Shown: positions 1 through 54,314 of the stretch, piece after piece
Numbering within the stretch: position 1 is the stretch's first letter
How the letters are laid out: the number at the start of each line of letters is the position of its first letter
Source: Acanthochromis polyacanthus
Taxonomy: Eukaryota > Chordata > Actinopteri > Pomacentridae
Direction: 5' to 3'
Assembly (NCBI RefSeq): GCF_021347895.1
Contig: NC_067131.1
Span: 4,430,653 to 4,494,652, forward strand
Length of the DNA stretch: 64,000 nucleotides
Program-made: the position numbers and the translations under genes
The notes under the pieces: generated by a model
The model's input: the letters and a program-made list of their open reading frames with translations, nothing else
Told to the model about the DNA's origin: nothing
Database searches by the model: none

Positions 1-319
1 CAACCCAAAGATATTCAACTTTCTGAGAAATGGAGAATGAGTACTGTGACTTCTTTCTCCTAAAAGTATCCCTCTAGCTGATCAGTCGATTATCAAAGTA
101 GTTGGAGATTAATGCATTAGTTTACAGCTACTCATTAAGTAGATTAATTGTTCACCTTCGGTTATAATGATAATGTTGAGCCACTGTTTGCAGAGCAGAT
201 TATGAGACTAAATGAGTCTCACGGTGGTTCTCGGATCATTTGGAAATTCACAGATTGAATAGTGTTTGAGTTGAGGAGACACTTTCTGTGAATGTTAACA
301 AGTGTCCTTTCTTTAACAG
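1..319 (+). other. psmd11: psmd11 intron 1, 3' part
   Basis: AT-rich intron ending in a pyrimidine-rich stretch and AG at 318-319. I see no gene, RNA or repeat in it. The coding exon for the first ~31 residues and the promoter must lie to the left. Confidence 0.7.
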
Positions 320-9918
<9,599 letters not shown>

Positions 9919-10287
9919 GTAAGACACATTTAGTGTTCCAGCTACAGCTAAAGGCTAACGTTTACAGACAGGGGCAGAATCTGCAGATTAGTTTTCAAGT
10001 GTGAGGTAGCAGATGTTTTTGAAGTTGTATCACACCACAGTTTTTCACAAACATGCCCTGTTTCTCCATTACACTAAAAATGCAGAATAATTCGGTCATT
10101 GGTGCAGCTGTAACTTATTCTGCTGCTGAGCTAAGGCTAAGGCTATCACTGAAGCAGCTAACTGTCAGGCCTGTGGCTAACATGATCTAGAGTACCTGTA
10201 ACATCTTTCTAAAGTCAGATTAACTGCTTTGAGTGACAGACACGTCTCTCTAGCAGAGAAAAACACTTAACAAGAAGCACCACAAAC

Positions 10288-11110
10288 CAGGAAATTAACT
10301 GCTTCCACAGCGGCCAAGGCTATGCTAACTGCTAGTGGCTAAGTTAGGAGGCAGCCACAGATTTACCTGAAACAGCATCTTAGAAACAATAACAAATAAT
10401 GCTTTAAAATTTGGGGCTTCTTGGACAATAATTGGTTATAGAACACATAAAGAATGACAAAACAGTGAAGACGAACCGACAAATTTAGCATCACATGACA
10501 CTCTGACATTATAACTTCTGCTGCTGTCGTAAAAAATCAAACTATCTGGAGCACTGTGACATCTTTGTTCAGGCAGATTAGCTTTAAGAGAACAGAAACA
10601 ACTTACAGAAGTTGAGCAAGTAGCACAACAATCACGACAAACCTGGACATTAGCTGCTTTCCTCAGTGGCTAACGGCTAGTGGCTAAGTTAGGAGGTAGC
10701 AGCAGTTTACCCTGAAACAGAGACAAACAATAATAATAATAAAGAAAATAGAGAAGAAGAGCAGACAAAGTGAACAAAAGAGAGTGTGTTAGCATCACGT
10801 GACACTGACGAGAAGCACGGCCGTCACCACAAACCACGACATTAGCTGCTTTACACAGTGGCTAAGGCTATGCTAACGGCTAGTGGCTAAGTTAGGAGGT
10901 AGCAGCAGTTTACCCTGAAACAGAGACGAACAATAACAAAAAAAAGGCTTTAAAATATGGGTCTTTGTGAGCAATAATGGTGATAGGATGGGTAAAGAAT
11001 AACAAAACAGAAGAAGAGCAGACAAAGTGAGCAAAAGAGAGTGTGTTAGCATCACGTGGCACTGACGAGAAGCACGGCCGTCACTACAAACCACGATATT
11101 AGCTGCTTTC
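10288..11110. repeat. degenerate tandem repeat, ~250-350 bp unit, about 3 copies
   Basis: The phrase GGCTAGTGGCTAAGTTAGGA (a single base differs in the first copy) recurs near 10332, 10675 and 10878, followed each time by CCTGAAACAG and an A-rich run. A second shared block with ATCACGTG and AGAAGCACGGCCGTCAC recurs near 10793 and 11049. Each later copy carries a CACGTG E-box. Confidence 0.7.
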
Positions 11111-11249
11111 ACAGAAGAACAGCAGAAAGTAAAACTGTTCCTGATCGAAATCATCCAATCGCACAGTAAACTAAAGACGATATTGTTGCGTTACGTGAAG
11201 CTCGGATCACTCCTGCTTCTGTTGTACATATTTAGTTGCAGTAACCCTT

Positions 11250-11560
11250 CCTAATTGAAGAAACCTACTTATGAACGACAGGTTCTCTGCTCTCACATGC
11301 TGTTATTATTATTTAACATTTTATGTATTTATGTAGAAATTCAGGAATGGTAATCCTTATTTACAAAGAAGCCTAGCTATAGATGACAGGTTTTCTGCTC
11401 TCACATGCTTTTAATGTATACAATTTAATGTAAATATGTGTAAATTCAGAAAAAATAATCCTTAATAAAGAAGAAGCCTCGTTTTGAATGACAGATTTCC
11501 TGCTGTTTCATGCTTATTTTGTCAAACATTTAATGTATATCGGTTTTAATCGATCCTTGC
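11250..11560. repeat. tandem repeat, ~107 bp unit, 3 copies
   Basis: AAGCCT...GATGACAG.TTTTCTGCT...CATGCT-type units begin near 11262, 11371 and 11476, each followed by a TTTAATGTAT-like AT stretch. Copies diverge noticeably. Confidence 0.65.
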
Positions 11561-11740
11561 TGTGAATATAGGACTTTCAGTGTGTGTTTGTTCCAGATTT
11601 GGCTCATTGTCCCCTCTTGTTTACCAGTAAATCGTGCCATCTGCTCTAAAACAACTGAGTCGTTCGACCCCTAGAAGAAATCTGAATTCCTTGCTGTTTG
11701 TTTCTTCTCTCGTCTGAATGTTTTGTTTAATCTTTTCCAG

Positions 11741-11897
11741 AGCAGATTGCCACGGCGGTGCGATGGAGGAACTGTGTGTGTTTGACCAGCGTGCGTAACA
11801 TTTTAAAGAAGGGGACACGGGAGAGCAACAAACAGGATTCCCCCATCAAACTTCCCCCTTTCCTCCCCCTCTACGGACAATTTCATCACTTCTCTCG

Positions 11898-11928
<31 letters not shown>

Positions 11929-12764
11929 TATTTTCCTCTCTCATTTTGATATCTCTTCAGGATTCTGTGTAACACTCAGCGGCCACGTCAGGCCATCAGG
12001 GAATATTGTACAACCACAATTATAATAAAAAAAGAAGATGAAAAGGTTTAAGTAGAACATATATGTTTATATCTGCTGTAAGGTTGGGCCTGCCGAGCCT
12101 TAAGCTGACTCCACTGCAACCTCACAGGTGCAACATTGACCTCTGCTGCCTCGGACTCTGCTACCAACAGAAACCAGGCGTTCTCCTCTCTCTCTCGTTC
12201 ACATCTTTCAGAAGCACACTGCTCAGTTTTTGGAAGATTCTCCTTGGAATTTTTTCTCCCTACCCCTCTCTTCACCCACCACATCAATGCCAACAGTTCA
12301 GCCCCCTCCCCCCCCCCATCACTGTATTTCAGATATGTATTAAACTCACTTTATTTGGTTTTTTTGTTTTGTTTTTTGAGTTTGTGTTTTTGTTCAAAGA
12401 GGAAAATCAGATGGTTGCCACATGTCTGCCCCTCCTGCTATTGTAAGTTCTCGAGAACAGACAGGATGCCATTTCACCACTAGTGCCACTTTTTCGGCGC
12501 TTCTGTTTTGCCTCAGCGTTTTGGGTGCAATACGAAATCGCAGGGCAGAGGTGGAGGTGTATTCGTCGCCTCTGAGCGTCTGTGAGTTTATCCCGAGTGA
12601 AACAATTCTCCATTGTTAGTTCCTAGCACTAGTGTGGTATGCTAGTAACCAAACAATTTGTATGGTTTTGATTTGGTTTTGATTTTTTTTCTTTGTTTTT
12701 TGGGTTTTGTTTTAATCTTACAAAGACATTTTCAAAAATAAATATTTTGTATTTTAAGGATTCT
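11741..12764 (+). other. psmd11: probable psmd11 3'UTR exon
   Basis: Follows the acceptor TCTTTTCCAG. No conserved frame. It is rich in T tracts and carries AATAAA at 12024-12029 and 12737-12742, the latter followed by a TG/T-rich stretch (TCTGTCTTGTCTCTTGC). The spliced UTR junction would sit right at the stop codon, too close to trigger nonsense-mediated decay. Another AATAAA lies at 13450-13455. Inferred from signals only. Confidence 0.6.
12737..12742 (+). terminator. psmd11: polyadenylation signal AATAAA, psmd11
   Basis: Canonical hexamer with a downstream U/GU-rich element within 20-40 bases; an alternative upstream hexamer lies at 12024. Confidence 0.6.
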
Positions 12765-14449
12765 GTCTTGTCTCTTGCAAAAAAAAAAAAAAAAACATAA
12801 AAGAAATGCTGGTGGTAATTTGAACTGGTAGGAGAATTGTGGTTTTTAAAAAATGGGTTTAAGGATGGTAGGAGGTGTCGGCAGTCTTCCTAAAATCAGC
12901 CAACAGAAAAAACAGAAGTCACCCTGGAGTCTCCTCTTCCTGCTGCTGCTATGATCTGTCACTATTTTTCAGTTCTCTCACATCAAAGGGCATTAAATCG
13001 GTTCCACTGACAGCTTTGATTGTCTTTGTTTTTTTCAGTTTAGTCTTTACTGAGCTAACATGGACACACTTTTTTTTCTGGCAAAGCTGAGTTTCATCAC
13101 GAGAAGCGTTTGTGGACCGTTGCATCAACACTTCATGCTGCAGATTTCTACTTCTTTTCCTCGAGGAAAAATGAGAAGCACAATCATAAAGAGTCTTTTA
13201 CATTTAATGTTCTTTATTATTTCTTTTCAGCACAACAGGTTTTCATCATGAACCTCTTTTGACTTTTATCTAATTTAAACACTTGGCTTTTTGATTTTTA
13301 TTTGTGTGAGACGTTTTAAAAATTGTACTTTTTGGTCTCTGGCATCCACATGTTTGAATTTTTTAAAATCTGTTTTCACTACCCGCTGATTTTCAGCACA
13401 CACAACAGTTCTACTCAAACCCACAGTATCTGATGTTCAGATGATTTAAAATAAATCATTTGTTTGAAGAAAGCTGTGGCTTTAGTGTTCCTGTGTCAGG
13501 TCTGAGTAGTACAGATGATACGGTACAGCTGGAAAAAGAAGATGAAGACATTAAAAATCGTTGGGAATTATTCCGGTGGGTGTCTCCACTCAGATAAGAG
13601 AAGGTTTCATGCATGAAGTTACGAATGTTCTTATTTCTTATCATACATAAAGATAATCACAGCAAACAAGGATGTTTAGAAAAAATAGACAAAATTATTT
13701 ATGATGCTCAACGCATGTACAGTAGTTTGGGACTAATGGTTAAGTGAAAATCTTCTCCCACAGTGATATTTTAGGGGCTTATCCTTGTGTTTCAATTAAG
13801 AAAATGTCTGTAATATTATAGTTGGGTCTCAACGTTAATATTTAAATTAGCTGAGCAAATAAAAAGTAAATAAAATATTTAAAGTAAGCAATGTATGATG
13901 ATAACATGAAACATGCATGCAAACTCCATGTAGAAAGATCCCAGGAAAGCCAGGACGTGAGCCAGAGATCTTCTTTCTGCAAGGTGAAAGTGCTAACCAC
14001 TACTCCACTGTGCAGCCCCCAGCACTGCCGAACATAAAGTAAAAGGAAAGTAATCAAATGACTGCAAGTCTATAAAAATTAGCTTTAAAATGTGATTTGA
14101 ATAAAATAAGAGAGATTATTGGGAAAATTGCAATTATTGAAGAGTAATTTACCTGTTTTTTTTTTTAAAATTTGGACTGATTTTTCTGTTGACAATAATA
14201 GCTTTAATTATATAGCACCTTTAAAAATGGATTTACAAAGTACTTTGACAGAAGCAAAATAGAGTACACACGTCAGAAAATGTTTTTTAAAAGAAAGATT
14301 AGATCTCAGAATTTAAATAAAATTTTTCAAAGAAAACACCAAAAATCTTATAGAACAGATAAAGTGAGAGAAAATAATTAATAACATTGCAGGTCTACAA
14401 AAGGTGATTTACAAAGTGATTTCAATAAAAAGAAGCGTTTACAATTTTT
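12765..14449. other. intergenic region psmd11-nsf
   Basis: AT-rich, 1.7 kb. Holds a degraded tRNA-type SINE fragment (13906-14020) and, around 14195-14420, two pieces resembling the ATAGCACCTTTAAAAATGG tail motif of fish retroelements. No gene recognised. Confidence 0.6.
13906..14020 (-). mobile_element. tRNA-type SINE fragment, degraded
   Basis: On the minus strand it reads GGGGCTGCACAGTGGAGTAG then TGGTTAGCAC..., the A-box-bearing start of a dispersed teleost repeat, and runs through a decayed B-box region to TGGAGTTTGCATG. Known to me as a common fish family; exact name not assigned. Confidence 0.6.
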
Positions 14450-14617
14450 TTTTCGGACTGAGTTTTTCTCTTCCGTACGTCCGACGTGCGTGATGACGTC
14501 GGGTCACACACATAGATCGCGACCCGGACGTCACTTTCACATATCAGCAGTTGTTCCGTCAGCGGAACCTTTATGCCGAATTGCACTTGAACACGGGCAG
14601 AAAACATAAAGACAAAG
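14450..14617 (+). promoter_or_regulatory. nsf: nsf proximal promoter / 5'UTR candidate with CRE-like sites
   Basis: The 170 bases before the nsf ATG are a local CpG-rich island in AT-rich surroundings. TGACGTCG (14494-14501) and GGACGTCA (14526-14533) match the CREB/ATF palindrome at 7 of 8 positions. No TATA box is visible. Transcription start site not determined. Confidence 0.5.
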
Positions 14618-48265
<33,648 letters not shown>

Positions 48266-48721
48266 ACAGAGTGGAGCCGCGTAGTGAAATAGAGGCATCC
48301 TTCAACGGTAAGGCTGCAGCAAAACGTCTAAATTTTCTGCTCGTCATCTTCGTTTCGAGGGGTGAGGGGAGCTAACTGTGAAGTGTGAGTTCAGTTCAGT
48401 CATTTACACTCCTAAAGTGCAAGTTTTTGCACCAAAATAAGTCAAACCACAGAATAATAAAGAATGTAAGGTGTGTTACTAAGCCTTGTTGTTGAAAATG
48501 CATAAAATAACTCGCCTTCAGCAAACTAAATGTACAGCTAATCTGCATTAAAGTGACAATTTAGGAAGTTGTTGACATGCATCTAAAGCAAAACCCACAT
48601 TTAACTGTTTTACACAGGACAAAAATATAAACGCAGCATTCAAATGGTTTCATTCTAGACCACCTTAAAATCCAGGGTCCAAGTCCACCTTTACAAGACT
48701 TTCAGGGCCTGCTGGCAAGAA

Positions 48722-48766
48722 GCATCCCCACATCATGATGCTGCCACCACCGTGCTTCACATCACT
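48722..48766 (-). mobile_element. Tc1 transposase fragment
   Basis: Minus strand GTGAAGCACGGTGGTGGCAG CATCATGATGTGGGGATGCT-type text ([12 protein letters not shown] codons), the same segment that seeded the minisatellite at 46189-46913. Confidence 0.65.
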
Positions 48767-49218
48767 ATGAAAGCCTAACTTAAAATGCAGCTTTCTTCAA
48801 ATGAAATGAAACCACAGAAGAGAAAAGAAAGATGAGAACAACGTGTTTTTATGGCTGATTCTGCATTTTATTTAGAGCTGCAGCCTGAATGTCCACAACT
48901 TCATCATTTCTCACACGGAGAAATCATTTCAGACAGCTCTGGATGTCTGATGATGTTATCCTATCTCCAACGTCCAACAACATTCAGAAAGCAGCATCGA
49001 CATCCTCGTTAACTCTTTGAAGTGCGACTCATTCCTAATCTGCTCTGTGTCCCCACTCTCCATCTGGCCTTTATCATTTCCAATATATTTGGTTATTTCA
49101 TGAAGTCCACTCTGTAGAAGAGATGCGTTGGAACAACCACTACTTATTCCTGTACGTTGAAGAGAATTTATTAATACTTACAGCATGCTGTGTTTATATT
49201 TTTCAGTCAGTGTTCTGT

Positions 49219-49224
49219 AATAAA
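49219..49224 (+). terminator. nsf: polyadenylation signal AATAAA, nsf
   Basis: Canonical hexamer followed by T-rich sequence (TTTTATATTTCTTCTG); about 950 bases after the nsf stop. Confidence 0.5.
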
Positions 49225-49656
49225 GATTCTACTATTTTATATTTCTTCTGTTAGTTTCATCAAAATAATTGCTTTTGAAGTGTTAGATGAAAAAGTCTGC
49301 ATGGAAGATATAAAGGTTGAGCTAGCAGCTGGTTAGCTTAGCATACAAACAGCAAAGAAGGCACTATGTAGCTCGGAATTTACTGTAAAACAACAGTTTT
49401 TTTTTGATATTTTGGTATTACAAGAACAATATAAAACATCTGAATGCCATGCCGATACTGAAGGCGTGACACATGCAGACCATTTAAACAGTGACTTTTG
49501 CAACGCTACTCAAAGAAACTGGCCTCAGCAGTATGAGAACAGCATCAAGTGTTGCATTTGTACAACAGAAATCTGTGCTGCAATCGTAAAAATAGACCAT
49601 CCTAATATTTAGATTTTTCCCGCAAAGTATGTGTAGTCTTTTTAAGCAGAAAAAGT

Positions 49657-51019
49657 ACGGTGGCCGAGACCCGCCATCGCTGCAAATAAAACAAACGCAA
49701 ATGAAACAAACGCTGCAAATAAAAAGAAACACCGCTGCAAATAAAAAGAAACACTGCAAACAAAAACAAACGCTGCTGCAAATAAAAAAGCCACAACGAA
49801 AGTGGATTACTGGGGATTATTTTTGCCGATACACCGGTGTGAGAAGAAGAATAAGTAGAAGAAGAAACAAGAACAGGAGTACGACTTGGAAAACGAACGA
49901 GAAAGTAAGTGAAAATGTCTGTTTAATGTCACTACGTCTAATTACCTCCGCCAGGAGGTTATGTAATCATCGGAGTTTGTCTGTTTGTCTTTGTCTATTT
50001 TTTTTGAAGGACTTTGTACAATTGAAGGCCATCTCAATTGTACAGAGTCCTTCAAAAAAATCCTGGATCCAGACGGTGATCTGGATTACCTCCAAAATCT
50101 AATCGATTGGTACTTTTGCTCTTCCGGACATTCTGTAAAAAAATGGTGAAAATCCGTCCATAACTTTTTGAGTTATGCTGTAAACAGACAGACAGACAGA
50201 CAGATGGCCTGGCGGAGGTCTGCGCTCTCCGAGTGCTTTTCTAGTTTTTAATGTGTTATCTGGTTAGGCCATGAAGCCCCAGGTTTGAAGGTTTGAAGTT
50301 GAACTGGAGGATGCTGGTGTGTTGTTAGCTTCGGCTAACGAGAGGACAATCGAGTTTGGTAACTTTACTCCAATATGCAGCAAAACACAGTAACATGTTC
50401 CACTGCACGCTCTCACTCCAGAGCAGTGTCTACCCCAGAAAAAACACACAGATTCGGTCCTGGCTAGATTTGCGCCCCGGGCGAACCATCGTTCGCCGCC
50501 GGCGCCCGTCCGCCCGAGCGGACAGAATGAATGACTCCGGAACGAAAACACATCCGGGTGGAAACAACTGATGCTAACAACACACCGGCATCCTCCAGTT
50601 CAACTTCAAACCTTCAAACCTGGGGCTACATGGCCTAACCAGATAACACATTAAAAATTAGACGTAGTGACATTAAACAGACATTTTCACTTACTTTCTC
50701 GTTCGTTTTTCAAGTCTTACTCCTGTTCTTGTTTCTTCTTCGTCGTCTTCTTCTCACACCGGTGTATCGGCAAAATAATCCTCAGTAATCCACTTCCGTT
50801 GTGGCTTTATATTTGCAGCGTTTCTTTTTATTTGCAGCGGCGTTTCTTTTTTTGCAGTGTTTCTTTTATTTGCAGCGTTTCTTTTTATTTACAGCAGCGT
50901 TTCTTTTTATTTGCAGCGTTTGTTTTATTTGCAGCAGCGTTTCTTTTTATTTACAGCAGCGTTTCTTTTTATTTGCAGCGTTTGTTTTATTTGCAGCGAT
51001 GGCGGGTCTCGGCCACCGT
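49657..51019. mobile_element. Mutator-like foldback element with long inverted arms, 1363 bp
   Basis: Exact 9-bp duplication AGAAAAAGT flanks it (49648-49656, 51020-51028). Arms run inward as near-perfect inverted repeats for about 400 bp: ACGGTGGCCGAGACCCGCCA at 49657 pairs with the complement ending at 51019, then GCTGCAAATAAAAAGAAAC-type subterminal repeats, CGATACACCGGTGTGAGAAG, GAAAATGTCTGTTTAATGTC and finally TTTGAAGTTGAACTGGAGGA. A unique CpG-rich centre (about 50336-50570) separates them. 9-bp duplication with long TIRs fits the MULE superfamily. No transposase. Confidence 0.8.
49944..50244. mobile_element. repeat nested in the left arm of the foldback element
   Basis: The left arm reads GTCACTACGTCTAAT, then ~300 bp of foreign text, then TTTTTAATGTGTTATCTGG. 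The right arm has the same words joined directly. The insert begins CCTCCGCCAGGAGGTTATGT and ends GGCGGAGGTCTGCGCTCTCC plus GAGTGCTTTTCTAG, a terminus I recognise from a common fish repeat, and holds an internal hairpin (GAAGGACT...AGTCCTTC) and a GACA microsatellite. Confidence 0.75.
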
Positions 51020-51958
51020 AGAAAAAGTGTCTATATATTTCAAAATTAAACGACCAGTATGCACAAAACGACCACTTTGCATCAGACGAGGCTTCCACTT
51101 TGGGGGCTTGATCCCCTGTGGATGGATTGTGTTTCCCAGCTGTTTCTTATGCTAAGGTAACTGACTGTTTTTGCTTTGTATTTACTCTACAGGCAAGATT
51201 TTGCCTTCTGTATTTGTAGAGATATTTTTCTATTCATTTAATATCATTTTTGGGTATTTCTGGCTACGTATAGCCAGTTTAACAGGTGTTTTTTGGGTTT
51301 GCCTGCTTAACTGGGTTCATGAAAGACAACACCAGTTCTTGTTCAACTGATACTTAAATTAATATTTAAGTGATTATGGTAAACACTGAAATATACTTAT
51401 GTTGTGTAAAATAACAGAAACAATGAAGATGAAGCTTGAATCACATTTTAATATTCCATGAAAACAGACGACTCCGACCTTCAAACCTTCAGCGCACACG
51501 TACGATGTAAAAAACATAATTTAGCAGTGAAGCCACAGGATTAAGCCCTTCCCAGTAGGTCTGTACATCCAATATGACGTATTTTGTCACATAATTAATG
51601 GTGGACTGATTGAACCCTAATAACTCGATGATGACTCTGTTTTTATTTTTGTTTTATTTTACTGTTTTTATTGCAAAAACCACAAAGATGTAGAAATTTT
51701 ATAAATGTGTGGATCTCCTATGTTGGCACCATGATGAAGTGCAACAGTAAATGTATTGTCTTGTTTACATACCTCTATCTATGCATATTCATAACGGACA
51801 GTAAAGTTTCATAAAGTTCTGCGGCTAACTTGCTAATGCTGCTTGGAGAAGTGGAGCCCACGAGGACGCCCTGCCCTGGGTGATAAAAAACATCAAACGC
51901 CTCCAACAACTTTCCAACTTGCAGCAGGCGCGTTGCCTCTCATGGTATAGTTAGCGCT

Positions 51959-52063
51959 CCTATAAATAGGTCGACTAGACAGGTGCTCTCCTGTGGCAGC
52001 ATGTCTCCTCTGCCTGCCTGTCTCTTCTCACTTTTATTTGTCTTCTCTTCACTCAGTTGCTGA
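51959..52063 (+). promoter_or_regulatory. TATA-like palindrome and signal-peptide-like micro-frame
   Basis: CCTATAAATAGG at 51959-51970 is a strong TATA match. 31 bases later ATG at 52001 opens a 20-codon frame MSPLPACLFSLLFVFSSLSC, hydrophobic like a signal peptide, ended by TGA. No cDNA evidence; chance is quite possible. Confidence 0.2.
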
Positions 52064-52480
52064 GGAACGGAAGCCTGAAAAGAGGCTGGCAGGAGGAAGC
52101 AAGCGAGAGATAGTTTCCATCTCTCTCTGCATCCTTTCCCTCCCATCCCCGGAGCTCTGAGCGCTTCTCTCTGCTCTGCAGCTTTATGCAGACGCCAACC
52201 AGGCCACGTCTTCAGCACTATGAAGAGAAACTCCCAGGGTTTGTGGTATCTGTGTATATTGCACTTCCTGAATGCTGTAAACTCTCTGTGATGCCCCTAG
52301 CGCTCCATCGGGATTTTCTATGGATGTACACATTTTTTAAAAAATCAAGAAAAACCAGCCTTCATGGCGGGTAGACGTGCATGCACAAACACTAAATATA
52401 ATACTGCTTCTGAAGGCCTTATCTGTATGCATACATGTGATCATTCCATGACATGGTGGCTCTATGTCTTAAAAATGTAT

Positions 52481-52498
52481 TATTATTATTATTATTGT
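52481..52498. repeat. (TTA)n microsatellite
   Basis: Six trinucleotide repeats in AT-rich intergenic sequence. Confidence 0.85.
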
Positions 52499-54046
52499 GC
52501 TTGTTTCTCACTTTTTTAGTGTACGAATAAATTAATTCTAGTACTAACAACAATAAAACATCTGTATGCATAATTACTGATCAAATAAACGACGGGATGT
52601 TTTAAAGGGAAGTTACTCAGGCTGCTTTAAGGCTCCGTACACGATGTGCAAAATATGATATGCATCCTGATTTACTTCAGATACTGAGTTTGTCCAAAAG
52701 CAAAATTAATTTTCTACACATGAAAACACTTCTGCTACCTCTAAAAAGAAAAAAACAAAAACAAAACACGTGTTCTTCTCACCTGTTGGAATAACATTTA
52801 TCATAATTACGCCTCCCCATAATCGCCTCCTAATTACAAAACATTCTGCAGCTTCTAATGAGATGAACCTTTTCAGATATTTGCGGTCGCCCTCCGAGTT
52901 GATTGTCTGCTGTTTGCCAGCCGAGCAGCTCGTCTATGGAAGCCGCAGGGGAAATAATTCACTGGCTGCAGGTTTCCAGTGTAACCCCAAGTAGAAAAAT
53001 GTTGTTTCAGGTGTCGGTAACTCCTCCTCAGGGCGACGCTAAAACTGGAAACTGTGTTGCTGCGGCATTTTTCTATCTGTACGTGAAATGAAATAAATAT
53101 GAACCAAAGCTGGTGAATTATTAGCTGTGAATGTTGCATTTGTGAATGTGAGTGTTTTTATTATGACATGATTATGTCACCTCGTTATAAATAATAGCTA
53201 GTTCTGTCGAGTGCTCTTGTATGTTGCAACTTAACAGCCAGTTATTTGAGAATATGTCATATTGAGGCTTAAGTTTTATTTTCTTAGTGCTAACTAATCC
53301 CATGAAAACATCAGAACCAACCATGTGAATGTGCTACTCGATACTTTACAAGCTTCCTAGCCTGCGTGTGGAACTGGTAAATCTTTATAACAAGTTACAA
53401 ATATACTTTTAACTCTTTGATGCACTGCATGAGTCAAAAATGATGCTAATCAAATGGAAAACGGGTATCTCTTGACACACCCTGTGCGTCAAAGGGGTAA
53501 AGAAATCTGAAAAAGATGGTTCTAAAAATATATTTCAAACTTCCCATCATGTGCCCTTTTTTTATCAGTTTTTTTGTAAATGTTGCATGGACAGAAACGA
53601 GAGGAGTATTTTGTTTTTTCTATTTTTGGGTCTTTGGGCTCATTGGGAACACACAGTAGAACATCAAATCCTAATTTTGGTGGCTTTTCTTTTGCATTTT
53701 TGAGCAACAACGGGTGGTTTACCTGTTTTTTATAGTCTAGTGTCTGTTTTTACGTTAATGCTTTGTTTACCTGAGTGGGTACGCATGTGCAGTTTATTCA
53801 GTAAAAGCGCGTATATACATAGTTTATTTTGATCATTTTCCCTGTCAATATAGGCTATTCAGCGTTCGGCGTCTTCGTTAGCAGTGCAGCTTTTTAAACA
53901 GAAACACTGAAACTGTGCAGCCGATGCTCACTCAGTGTTTGCCACATATTGTCATATTCAACAGTGTTGTTGCACATTTTCCTCGTTGTGCAGCGTTTGC
54001 GTCATTTAAACACATTTGTCTGGGAATATCCTCAGCCGCAGACTCA

Positions 54047-54314
54047 ACTAGACGAGTCCCCAGTAGAGGGCAGAACCACGCCCATGCATGATACTCTGTA
54101 TCAATTTTGATTATCCTACGTATATCCCTTCCTACTTGATCTGCTGACTTCTAACTCCACAACTGAGCAGGGGACCTTAAACTGATCTTCAGTGCCAAGT
54201 TTGATTATCCTGACTTCAGCACTTGCAGAGATATCTGACCGGACATACATACTTACCCAGCCAGATACCGAAGCGAATGCAGTAACCCCGCTGACGTACG
54301 TCAGGCGTGGTTAA
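54047..54314. mobile_element. dispersed element with AACCACGCC/GGCGTGGTT ends, copy 2
   Basis: Second copy of the element at 39214-39530, shorter by internal deletions. CCAGTAGAGGGCA at 54060-54072 fits the CTCF core consensus at every position. Confidence 0.65.

Larger units (their letters stand above)
9919..11740 (+). other. psmd11: probable psmd11 3'UTR intron
   Basis: Starts GTAAGA directly after TAG and ends TCTTTTCCAG at 11731-11740. Contains two sets of degenerate tandem repeats (10288-11110 and 11250-11560). No coding potential recognised. Confidence 0.65.
48266..49230 (+). other. nsf: probable nsf 3'UTR and end
   Basis: No coding sequence. AATAAA at 49219-49224 is the first canonical polyadenylation signal downstream of the stop that I see. 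A short reverse-strand Tc1 fragment (48722-48766) lies in it. A donor-like GTAAGG at 48308 leaves open a spliced UTR. Confidence 0.5.

Noticed and set aside
12063..12483. Open frames of 115-127 codons downstream of psmd11
   Set aside because: They overlap each other in a T-rich 3'UTR-like exon; the residues are low-complexity Phe/Leu/Ser runs.
50667..51155. 162-codon plus-strand frame with FICSVSFYLQ-like repeats
   Set aside because: It is the translation of the subterminal ATTTGCAGCGTTTCTTTTT repeats in the foldback arm.
52182..52374. Alternative last exon for nsf (in-frame after the acceptor at 52181)
   Set aside because: It would add a long tail with no similarity to any NSF and lies 4 kb past the likely poly(A) signal.
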